From: Saccharum officinarum
Taxonomy: Eukaryota > Streptophyta > Magnoliopsida > Poales > Poaceae
DNA: 64,000 nt
Direction: 5' to 3'
Assembly: GCA_020631735.1 (NCBI GenBank)
Contig: CM036179.1
Location: forward strand, 20,947,063-21,011,062
A model generated the notes under the pieces. The model saw only the letters and a list, made by a program, of their open reading frames with translations. It was not told the DNA's origin and searched no databases. The translations under genes were made by a program, and so were the position numbers. Positions 1 to 8,972 of the stretch are shown piece after piece (position 1 is the first letter of the stretch; each line of letters opens with the position of its first letter).

Positions 1-108
1 GCGCGCGCCGACGGGATCACCGCCGAGGTGAAGGACGGCGTGCTGTACGTCACCGTGCCGCGCACCGGGGAGCGCAAGCGGAACGTCACCGAGGTCAAGG
101 TCCAGTGA
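1..108 (+). CDS. Small heat-shock protein (HSP20/alpha-crystallin family), C-terminal end only
   Basis: The window opens inside this gene, and frame 1 runs 35 codons to TGA at 106-108. The visible residues (DGITAEVKDGVLYVTVPR, then a short basic linker and EVKV) are the end of an alpha-crystallin domain. The GVL-x-VTVP strand is the family hallmark, and the V-x-V near the end is the C-terminal anchoring motif. Plant HSP20 proteins are ATP-independent chaperones that form oligomers and hold unfolding proteins during heat stress. The very GC-rich third positions are typical of intron-poor grass HSP20 genes. Subclass cannot be decided from 35 residues. The start codon and promoter heat-shock elements lie outside the window. 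Confidence 0.85.
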   Translation, partial: ARADGITAEVKDGVLYVTVPRTGERKRNVTEVKVQ

Positions 109-261
109 GGCATGTCGTGTCACTCACTCTTGTGCGTGCGCTGCTTGTTCGTGAGCTCGTGACCGTTGTGCGAGATCGTGCAAGTGATCGTCTCGAGGCA
201 GGGCGGAGGCCCCCGAGCGCGCGTCCGCTGCACAGCAGCAGATGTCTCTCGAAATAAATCT

Positions 262-598
262 TTTTTTTTACACCTCTCATCATCTAAGTACAGCTATAGA
301 ATCTGTTCATATATGAACACACATCTATTCCATACACACGCACTCATACTCACACCACACATACATAACTAGTCTTATAACTACATTTAGACTTAAAAAG
401 ATCACGTCATCGGAGAGATCACCGAAATCATCAAAGACTCCATGGGTGACAGGCACGTCACAATCCCTTTGTGACTTCACGCGAGAGAGACTGTACCTGT
501 AAATATTATTTCGAAAAAAACCCCGATGAGATACTGCGATCGATAGGAATCGAACCGCACCTGCGACGCTCACCACCACACTACAAGCGTGTTCTCTG
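262..598 (-). mobile_element. tRNA-derived SINE in the HSP20 3' flank
   Basis: On the minus strand the element starts near 598 with a box-A-like TAGTGTGGTGGTGAGCG. A box B (GGTTCGATTCC, 546-556 on the minus strand) follows, and it ends in an A run (262-269). It is flanked by a perfect 11-bp target duplication, GAAATAAATCT, at 251-261 and 599-609. Pol III boxes, A tail and target duplication together mark a complete SINE of about 337 bp. It lies about 150 bp after the HSP20 stop codon, so it may be in that gene's 3' UTR. Confidence 0.75.
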
Positions 599-639
599 GA
601 AATAAATCTCGTGTAAAGAAAGAATGGCATGATCATCCA

Positions 640-847
640 TCAAAATTGAACTGTATCAAAAGAAAAAGACTGATCGGCTGCTTTTATTTTCTTCGGACTT
701 GTTAGTGCTGGAACATCCAATCTAGGCGCTAACATCAGACGATACTCACTTAGTGAGCGAGCACCCCAGCGCGTCAGGCTTGCGAGCGAGCGCCCTAGTA
801 GCGGGCCCGTGCCGCACCAGACGTCGCTCGCGCCTAGTCGCTTGCTA
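640..847. other. Intergenic, left flank of the AACA-rich element
   Basis: No gene is seen. GC-rich words such as GCGAGCGAGCGCCC and a CG-rich block at 765-840 precede the AACA-rich array and probably belong to the same non-autonomous element. Confidence 0.3.
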
Positions 848-1345
848 CGCACATCTCATATGCTACATCTATCTACTTTTGAAACATCCAAATGCAACAG
901 TTGCAACATATAAAAGAAGATAAATTAAACACTTGAAACATGTGTTTCAAATACTTGTAAAATCACCTGAAAAATACTTAAAGCCGTTGTAAACATATGC
1001 AACATCCAGATAAAACAGTTGCAACAGACATATGAAACACTTGAAACATATGCTTGCTACATGCATGTATATGTTGTAATTCAAAAAAATCATGCATGTA
1101 TATGCAACATCTCGATCTACTTTTACAACACCTAGATGAAAACGCTTGCAACATTCATCTGATATAGATGAAATATTTGGAACATACACTTGAAACATAC
1201 GTTCATAGTCATTGCAACATGTGCAATATCCCGATCAACTTTTGCAACACCGATACGAAACACTTACAACATACCTCTGAAACACCTGAAACATATGTTT
1301 ACAACATGCGCTTTCGGCACAACATCTCCTTACTGTTTGGGAACG
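848..1345. repeat. AACA-rich degenerate array (GCAACATATGAAACACTTGAAACAT type), copy 1
   Basis: Short degenerate units containing GCAACAT, GAAACA and TTGAAACA recur about every 20-25 bp. The array ends in CTTACTGTTTGGGAACGGAGG, nearly the same as the end of the second array near 20690. Two copies with the same array-then-GC-rich layout mark a dispersed non-autonomous DNA element family. The superfamily cannot be assigned because no clear terminal repeats were found. Confidence 0.65.
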
Positions 1346-1494
1346 GAGGCTTATCAGCGTATATAATTCACCAGTGTGGAGCTCGCCGGTAGCGCGGAGC
1401 TCGCCGCTCTGGTAGAGAAGGTCGTAACGGATGTGGCGCGAGCTGTCACCGCTCCGGTGGAGAAGGTCGTCCGCACACTGGAGAAGGCTGCGAC

Positions 1495-3210
1495 GGAAGT
1501 GTTCAGCCGACTGTTCGTCAAGGCACAGGACGAAGGAGTCATCCGGGGACTAAGGCAAGCGGGGATCAAATTTCAATGCAGCATTTATGCCGATGACATA
1601 ATCTTGTTTGCCCACCTGGATGTACAGGAGGCCACCGCAATCAGGGAACTCCTGGCCATCTTCGGTGAAGCTTCAGGCTTGTGCACAAACTTAGCAAAAT
1701 GCTCAGTAACGAACATATACGGCGCAGATGAGTCCTTGATGGCAATCAGAGATATTCTGGCATGCCAGATAGCTGAATTTCCAATTCGCTATTTGGGGCT
1801 CCCACTGAGCACATCCAAGATCCCGAAGAGCGACATCCGGAAAACCGTTGATGCGGTTGCTAGGTGGCTGCCGGCATGCCATGGGCCGCTGATGGCGCGG
1901 AGTGGCAGACTTATTTGGATCAAGTTAGTGCTCTCGGCGGTGCCAATCTATTGTATGATAGCTGATGGACTGCCACCTTGGGCACGGCAGGAAATAGACT
2001 CTATTTGCAGGAAATTTCTTTGGGCAGGGAAGGATGGTTCGGTCAGGGGCAAGTGTATGGTGGATTGGCAGACTTGCACCCGACCCAAAGAGATTGGAGG
2101 CCTAGGGATCACAGACCTAAGGCTAGCTAGGACTACATTTGAAGCCAAATGGCTTTGGCTGCAGAAGACCGACCAGGAACGAGCATGGTCCGAACTGCTG
2201 CTGCGGATATCTCCTGAGGCAGCTGCCTTCTTTCGCGCCTCCACTTACTCAGTCATCAGTAGCGGTACAGATACCTCTTTTGGACGGACAACTGGATCCA
2301 TGGGACATCCATCCAAGCAATGGCACCGACATTATTTAAACTCATCCCTAAAAGGGTGGTTCAGAAGCAAACGGTGGCTGAGGCGCTACCGAACAGGACA
2401 TGGATTCAGCAAATTAGAGGAAGGCTATCGGTGCCAGCAATCTCAGACTACCTGCACGTCTAGAACGCCACGCAAGATGTCGTGCTCGATGACAGCCCTG
2501 ATCATCTGATATGGAGGTGGGCGTCCGACGGAAACTTCTCTATCAGGTCGGCGTATGAAGCTCTACACCAAGGCTCACACCCACCGCCGGGTTGCAACTT
2601 GATTTGGGATTCATGGGTGCCATTAAAGATCAAGTTATTCCTATGGCTTGCTCTGAGGCGGCGACATTGGACAGTCGACAGGCGTCAACGACACGGGTTG
2701 GAGGCGCATGTCAATTGTTACCTGTGCGACCAGCAACCAGAATCCATTGATCACATTATCGTGGACTGCTCCTACTCCAAGCAAGTATGGTGGTGCATCC
2801 GATGAGCGCTGAGGGAAACACACCAGCTCGCACCATGCAACTCCATCTTGGATTGGTGTAACGTTTGGAGACAACAATGGACAGGACAAGTTCACAACGG
2901 GGCTGACTCCATCTTCGCTTTGGTCGCTTGGGAGCTATGGAAAGAGAGGAATGCAAGGTGCTTCCGCAGAGCGAGCACTCAGGTACCCGACATGCTCAAC
3001 CACATCAAGCACGAGGCAGAGTCATGGGTGCAAGCCGGCGCGAGGGACCTAGGTTGTCTTTTTCAACGAGTAATAGGGTAGTCAAGTGTGAGTTTGGGTG
3101 GGCTAAAGCTCATTGAACATCTATAAAGCCTAACCCTACAATGTAAACAAATTCTTTCTGCTTAATACAAAAACGAGCAAATCTTTTGCGTGACCGAGAA
3201 AAAAAAAGAA
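1495..3210 (+). mobile_element. 5'-truncated L1-type LINE, reverse transcriptase pseudogene
   Basis: The reading begins inside the reverse transcriptase (EVFSRLFVKAQDEGVI, then the catalytic YADD at about 1588). It continues through the RT thumb to a zf-RVT-like C-terminal region (IWRWASDGNF, then WDSWVPLKIKLFLW, CYLC). Homology shifts from frame 2 to frame 1 near 2275, consistent with loss of one base. In-frame stops follow at 2461-2463 and 2803-2805, and the final stop is at 3079-3081. An A-rich tail at 3200-3210 ends the element. Everything upstream of the RT (ORF1, endonuclease) is missing, which is the usual result of incomplete target-primed reverse transcription. The first 120 bp of the open frame (1376-1494) belong to the neighbouring AACA element, not to the LINE. 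Confidence 0.85.
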
Positions 3211-3294
3211 ATATATTTTGTGCTTAATCTAATGATAGTTATTATACATGATAATATCAATATTCTTTTATAAATATTTGATCAAATTTTAAAA

Positions 3295-3515
3295 GATTTA
3301 CCTTCTTGAAAAGGGAAACGATGCATTCATTTTGAGACAGAAAGAGCAAAAACCAGCCGAGATTTAACTTTTTGAGAAGGAAATGTGTGTTTATTTTGAG
3401 ACAGAGAGGGCAAAAAATAGCCAAGATTTAACTTCTTGAAAAGAAAAATGTGTGTTTATCTTTTGGAAAGAAAACGTGTGTTTATTTTGAGATTGAGAGC
3501 AAACACCAGCCAACC
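3295..3515. repeat. Degenerate tandem repeat, about 65-bp unit, three copies
   Basis: Units begin at about 3295, 3361 and 3425. Each has GATTTAAC-TTCTTGA-AAG near the start, TTTATTTTGAGACAGA in the middle and CAGCCA near the end. The third copy is longer through a partial internal duplication of the GTGTGTTTAT segment. Confidence 0.65.
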
Positions 3516-4372
3516 AAATTTCGCACGAGTACGGACGGGACTAAGTGGAGCGCACGTTTGGGCCCTCTTCATGGGCTTCGCTAGCTAGCGTGGCCTGCCC
3601 ACAGCATGCATCCTGATTTCTATAGTTCAGGGGTAAAGTTAAAAGTTACAGAGTAAATCTCCAGAAAACTATATATTTTCTAAACATGCGATTAAAATCC
3701 CAAAACATGTTTTAACCTTAGAAAATTAATATTAATTTTATTTTATCTCAGCAAAAATATGAAATCAGTTATAATGTTTTCCTAAAATCATGCTATGTAC
3801 TATGTTGTGTAGATTAGTTAGAATTATTTGGATCTTATATGGTCTCATTGATGTTTATTTACTAGTAACTTATGTAATTATATTTATATGGACTTTGTTT
3901 TGTACCTTATAGCACTTGGTTTATATTGAGTTTATCTTTACCTATTATGTAGGGGTTTTTTAATTATGTTACATTCATTATCGAATCATGTGACGGAGAT
4001 TCAAACTTTATAATTATAGTATAATCTTGATGGCAGTGAGATATATGTGATACATTAATAATATCAAATATTAGATAGTAATCTCTATTCAAATTGAACA
4101 ATCAAATATATATTTATAAAAATGGAAACGAGGTCACTGTAGAGTTAACAATGTTAAGTAGAGGCTTGACCTGACAGCGATCATCATCCTATCATTGTCG
4201 GATCTAGCCTTTACTCAGCAGTGATAACTTGCTATCACTACTGGGTCTGAGAACTGACAATGATAGGCAAGGGCAAGCCCATCACTACCGATTACCTGCT
4301 GTCGAGTCCAATTTCAACAGTGGCGCCGGGTTTGGACCTGACAATGGTCCACAGACTTGGAGCAGTGAAACT
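3516..4372. other. Intergenic, AT-rich, no gene seen
   Basis: No coding signal. The part from about 4165 to 4360 has inverted words around CACTACTGGGTCTGA and GACAATGATAGG that recall the subterminal regions of CACTA elements, but no CACTA end is visible. Confidence 0.3.
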
Positions 4373-4378
4373 CCTGAG

Positions 4379-4617
4379 GGGCTGTTTAGTTGGCAAAATT
4401 TTTGGCGAAATGTTACTGTAACAGTTTCGTTGTTATTTGGTAAATATTATCCAATCATAGTCTAATTAGGCTTAAAAGATTTGTCTCGTCCATTTCGTCT
4501 AAACTGTGTAATTAGTTTTATTTTTTATCTATATTTAATGCTTCATGCATGTGTTCAAAGATTCGATGTAACGGAGAATCTGAAAATTTTAGCAAAATTT
4601 TTGGCATCTAAACGGTG
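4379..4617. mobile_element. GTTTAG-type MITE, copy 1
   Basis: Inverted ends (GCTGTTTAGTTGGCAAAATT and, inverted, the CATCTAAACGGTGC end) enclose the widespread grass MITE body with CCAATCATAGTCTAATTAGG and TCTATATTTAATGC. A possible short direct repeat CCTGAG lies at 4373-4378 and 4618-4623. A second copy of the family is at 23806-24053. No coding capacity. Superfamily is left open. Confidence 0.7.
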
Positions 4618-5092
4618 CCTGAGTCTTGTCCAGAGTCCAGACTATGTATTGGTAGGAGCTTCTCACCGTAACCATCAATAATAATAAGTATGTACCTTTT
4701 GTTTTCTGTGCTTACCGTGAGAGGCAAAGAAGAAAATATCCTAACCAGTGTTGACGTCTTCGGCAACCGTGCACGTACACGACGTTGGCTCGGAGGACAG
4801 AGTAGCATGTATTCTAGTGTACTAGTGTGGAAGGACCAAATGGTGTAGTAAATCTTTTGAATGGAACGAATCGTCTGACAATTTCATTATTAGATCAAAC
4901 AGAAACAATACAAAAAAGCCACAACAGAGGAGATATACAGGTTAAACAAAGACACCCTTAGAACACAACTGCCTCTTTGTAGGGGCATGATAATGGTACA
5001 ATAGAGAAAGCCGTTGTCCTCATTCTTGCACACATAGAGCTTAGGCCCATAGACATTTGGACATTTGGGCATTTGGCATACACAACTAACGT
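4618..5092. other. Downstream flank of the O-methyltransferase pseudogene
   Basis: No coding signal in either strand. It would include the 3' UTR of the minus-strand pseudogene. Confidence 0.4.
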
Positions 5093-7265
5093 CTATGGAT
5101 AGACCTCAATAAGCGTTCAAGTCCCAAACATGGGGCTAATCTTATATCCACTAAACCCTGCATCCAAGAATAATCCATACTACCACTTTTCCTCGTCCCG
5201 CTCTTCACCCGTTAATACCAGCATCATGCATAGGTCCATCATAAGTTGGGCTTCAAGTGATTGCTTTGACGCCGAGCTTGCCGCCACCGTATCTATGATT
5301 ACCACATTTCCTTTTGGTTCTCTAGTAGAAATAGCTAACATTGATTGTTTTAAGATTTTAACACAATCCTCGTCACTCCAGTTATGCAACACAAACTGTA
5401 ATAAGATAGTTTGCAAATCCCATAAGTTCGTCCATTAATAACTGTGATAAAGACAACATCAACACAAACCTATATATATAGCACAACTGTGAAAAGTGAC
5501 CGCATGTACGCCTACAAAAAGAAAAGAAAATGAAAATGAGGTAAAGAAAATTGATATAATCTATATCTATCTATTCTATATCTATACCTAATAATAATAA
5601 TATTAAAAAGGTAAAATTTCTCTCTATCTATTTTTTTCGTCCGGCCCTCCTCTAACTAACTCTGTGAATGTGAAAATTGTTTGTAACCTTCCTGTTTTAT
5701 ATATATGCACGACTTGGATGCAGGTTCTGAAGTAACATAGATAGATACAAATTCTAATTTAGTAGATCCCTCTGGTCCTAAGTAAGCTAGATTGTAATCT
5801 TAGTCCAAATAGATCTCTCTAATCTTGAGTAACTCGAATAGAAATCTTAATCTATATATACCTATATAATATCAAAGTTCTAAAAATTTCTGCCACAATT
5901 ATTTTCATTCAACTCTAATCCCTTCTCGGATTCTAGTTTTTTTGTTCGGTAATCCTTTTTTTGTGTCCCTTTCAATTTCGATCTAATCTATAATCATTTT
6001 CCTTTCCCCGGCGTGTGCCATTCAACAGTTCCATTATTTTTGGCTTCCATCCGATTTCCTCTTTGTTTTAGATTTTTTATTGTTTTTGGTAGTCTCCGTT
6101 CATCTGCTCAAGTGTTTTTTTTCCACAAAAATAGAAAAACAAATAATAGATACAATATTATTTACGTTTGAACGATTGACTTTTCTCTAATCTCTAAAAA
6201 GGATTTCTACTGCCTACTTGTTAACGTAATTTTGATTACAAACATATTCTTATTAAAACCTTAGATTAGCCTGTGGTTTAATTAATGAAAACGTGAACGA
6301 TCTTGAGCAGTTTATTGTCTAATCCAGTCTAAATAAATGTATCTTTGCAATACCCGATGTGAGCTAGCATGTGAAAAGTCGAGAGAGGTCTCATATCCTA
6401 ATCATCAGTGAGTAGACTAATTTTTGATATGTCAGCAACTAATTTCTTGTTAACTTTAATCAAGATTAAAATATAGATTTTTATGAATCCTCAATGGTCA
6501 CGGAACTCGATATTTAACGATAACAACACATGATAGAATGAAAATGAAAGTTATAATGTATCTACGCCTAAATATTTATGTGTTTAGTTTTGCAATGGAT
6601 AAAAATCCATCAAGTCTGTATTTTAATTAGATACAAGATTAATAGTATATTGTCATATTGTTACCAACATTAACTTATATTATGTATGTCATGGTCATGG
6701 TCATAACAAAATAAATTATAAGTTTTAAACTTTATAAATGGTGAGGCATAAATAATATGTACCATTTCTATCTCGTTCTGCATAAATATTTGATAGTTTT
6801 TCTTGTTTCGTCACAATGCATGGACATATTTGATAGTAAGCACCAGTACTCGTACCTTGAGTAACACTACGTCAGCCGGAGGGACGAACTTCATCATGTC
6901 ACCTGCAACAAAGTCAACGGTACCATGAACCGGCACCTTGTCCACCACCTGGGGAAGCTCCAGCACCGAACACCTCACATGTGGGAAGGCCTTGGCAATG
7001 GCCTTGGCCGTCGTCCCATCCCCGCCTCCGACATCGACGAGAGACGTTACCCCCGCAAACGTCCCGCCGCACCGGCGTGTGAAGATCTCCGCCACGAAGC
7101 GGCTGTCGGCGGCCATGGACTCGTTGAACAGCGCACCGAACTCCAAGTCACGGCCTGCAACGCCAAAGAACCCCGCCCCATGCGCCATCATGAACGTCGT
7201 CCACGAGGAGGCGTGACACCGGGATGAGACAGTACACGCCTGGCTCACCCTCTTTGAATATCCAG
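5093..7265 (-). pseudogene. Plant O-methyltransferase (ZRP4/COMT-like) pseudogene, two exons
   Basis: Exon 1 (minus, 7265 to 6856) encodes part of a class II plant O-methyltransferase. It shows SRLLV, MMAHGAGFFGVAGRD, then the S-adenosylmethionine loop VDVGGGDGTTAKAIAK and the acidic GDMM segment, ending VLLK. A donor follows (AAG/GTACGAG). Intron 5396-6855 ends in TTACAG, and exon 2 (5395 to 5093) restarts in phase with FVLHNWSDEDCVKIL, which carries the catalytic-histidine region. These enzymes methylate phenolic substrates; the substrate is not inferable here. It is dead: the N-terminal dimerisation domain is gone, sequence between SRLLV and the MMAHG segment is deleted with a frame change, and exon 2 has two in-frame stops before a recognisable EVYP end. 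The upstream break falls exactly at the hAT terminus at 7266. Confidence 0.8.
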
Positions 7266-7850
7266 TAGAGCTAGGACTTGGGCCGTGCCATTTGAGGACG
7301 GGTCACGGTACGGTCTTTTGGCACGACCCGAAGCACGGCACAGCACGAAATATTTTGGGCCGTGCCGACACGACACGAACGCGAGGGCCGTGCCGTGCCC
7401 ATAATCTCGGCACGGTGGGCTACATGGCCCGGCCCGCATCTTGGGCCGTGCTTGGGCCGGCACGGCACGAAAATGGCACGTAGACACTTTTACAACTATA
7501 CAATACAATTTTCTAGCATTTACTATAATACCTCTTATCTAATTCTTGAATAGATTATGAAAATCATTAAATTTTTATTAAAATAGTACACACAAGATAT
7601 ATATATATATTTCATATCACGAGTGGAAAAAGAAAACTAGCAAAGATATTTTGAGGGCCGTGCTTGGGCCGACACGATCCAAAGGCGTGCCAGCGTGCCA
7701 CGGGCCGTGCTTGGGCCGAAGAAAAGATTCACCGTGCCATATCGGCACGGCCCGACATACCTCCCGTGCCTAGAGGGCACGACCCAAAGCGGCACGAAGC
7801 ACGAGAGGACCGTGCCGTGCCGGCACGGTACGGCCCAAGTCCCACCTCTA
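7266..7850. mobile_element. hAT-like non-autonomous element rich in GGGCCGTGC motifs
   Basis: The left end reads TAGAGCTAGGACTTGGGCCG, and the right end inverted reads TAGAGGTGGGACTTGGGCCG. TAGAGGTG ends are typical of hAT. Subterminal GGGCCGTGC and GGCACGGC motifs occur many times at both ends and are absent from the AT-rich centre. No transposase frame. The expected 8-bp target duplication is not seen (ATATCCAG left, GTTAACAG right). The flanks are two unrelated gene fragments, so one flank was probably rearranged. Confidence 0.7.
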
Positions 7851-8015
7851 GTTAACAGCTTCATGATACTGCACCGTACTACCATCGAAATCGGTCACAT
7901 CAACGTCGTAAGCAGTCTTGATAAGGAACCGGCAAAACTCCGCGTCCCCTTTCGCGGAGGCTAGCTGGAGAGGCCCGCGGCGCTTGGTTCCCGTCACGCC
8001 GACGGTTGCAGCCAT
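7851..8015 (-). pseudogene. Ankyrin-repeat gene fragment
   Basis: The minus strand from ATG at 8013-8015 is open for 54 codons up to the hAT edge. It reads GPLQLASAKGDAEFC, then RFLIKTAYDVDVTDFDGST, matching the helix-turn-helix and D-x-D-G-x-T loop of one ankyrin repeat. It resembles plant ankyrin/TPR stress proteins of the type AATVAG...RGALHFAA. Only about one and a half repeats are present. It breaks at the transposon on one side, and stops precede the ATG in frame, so it is a fragment. Confidence 0.5.
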
Positions 8016-8164
8016 TCCACGCCTTGCTCAGTACCTTCACCAGCTCTGCATGACACCACAAACCCAATGGATACACAGACGGACCAAAACCCACGTCAGA
8101 TTGAAACCATGGAAGAAGAGCTCTTTAAATTTCACAATATATTCTTGAATAGGCTGGAGGGTTC

Positions 8165-8628
8165 TGTTAGTTTGATCTCCACCGGACTTGGCCCAACGGC
8201 CATGTCTGGGCCATAATCTCGCGTCCTGATCGGGGACGCCCAGCCCAATGACGTGGCTGGTGGGCCCCCGTCGCGTAGTGCTATAAATAGGAGGTGGGGG
8301 TCAGTGGTTAGGAAAACGAGATTCACTGCACCGCCAGCACCCCACCAAGAATCCCTACCGATCAGGGAGGCGCTGCCAGCGACGGGAAGCTCCACCGGCG
8401 TCGCCACTGCTCCACCGCCCATCACTGCCCTAGCGCAGAACTTCACCAGCGATCCTGTGACGGCCGGATCCTCTCGATCAAGCCCGATGGTTAGGCACTC
8501 CTGCTGCTTCTCCTCTCTCTCTCTCTCTCTCCCTCTCTGGATTTATGAACTGTCACTTGTTCATACTATATAGAGAAGAACCTACCCACTCGATCTACAC
8601 CTAGAAAGATTCTAAGAATATTTTAACA
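8165..8628 (+). repeat. 5' LTR of the Ty1-copia element
   Basis: It starts TGTTAGTTTGATCTCC and ends TTTTAACA. A TATA box (TATAAATAG, 8282-8290) marks the likely transcription start region. A (CT)n run at about 8516-8536 lies in the R/U5 part. Confidence 0.9.
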
Positions 8629-8629
8629 T

Positions 8630-8641
8630 TGGTATCAGAGC
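8630..8641 (+). other. Primer-binding site, initiator tRNA-Met
   Basis: TGGTATCAGAGC lies one base after the LTR end. It is the standard complement of the 3' end of plant initiator tRNA-Met. Confidence 0.9.
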
Positions 8642-8972
8642 CGGTCTAGTGTGTGGATCCAGTTGGGATAGGAAGAAAAGAAATGAAAAGAAATCGAACC
8701 GATTTTGAATCGGCTCATGAAAATGAAACCCTAACCCAGACCCTAGAGGGGGAAAAGAAATTGAAAGAAAAGATCCCTGATTCGAAATCAAATCCGGAAC
8801 GAAACCCTAATCCCAATGGGGTAAAGAAAGAGAGGACGGTCGTGGGGGAGAGGGACTCACCAGGTGCTCTTCCCGCCGTCACAGTCATCGCCATCGCGTG
8901 AGAAGAAGCAGTACCGCCGTCGCGCGGGCAGGACGGCTCAAGCCGCCGTTTGACGTCTGGGTACGGGCTCGG

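Noticed and set aside
546..556. tRNA gene suggested by box B sequences here and at 35954 and 38430
   Set aside because: No cloverleaf can be formed. Target duplications and tails show they are SINEs.
1376..1494. Start of the LINE frame as an N-terminal protein domain
   Set aside because: LINE homology begins at about 1495. The upstream codons come from the GC-rich end of the AACA element.
5565..6360. Possible Helitron in the O-methyltransferase intron
   Set aside because: TCTATATCTATACCTAATAAT resembles a Helitron start and recurs in part near 5850, but no convincing hairpin plus CTRR end was found.
7245..7508. Open frames in the GGGCCGTGC-rich termini
   Set aside because: They are translations of hAT subterminal repeats.
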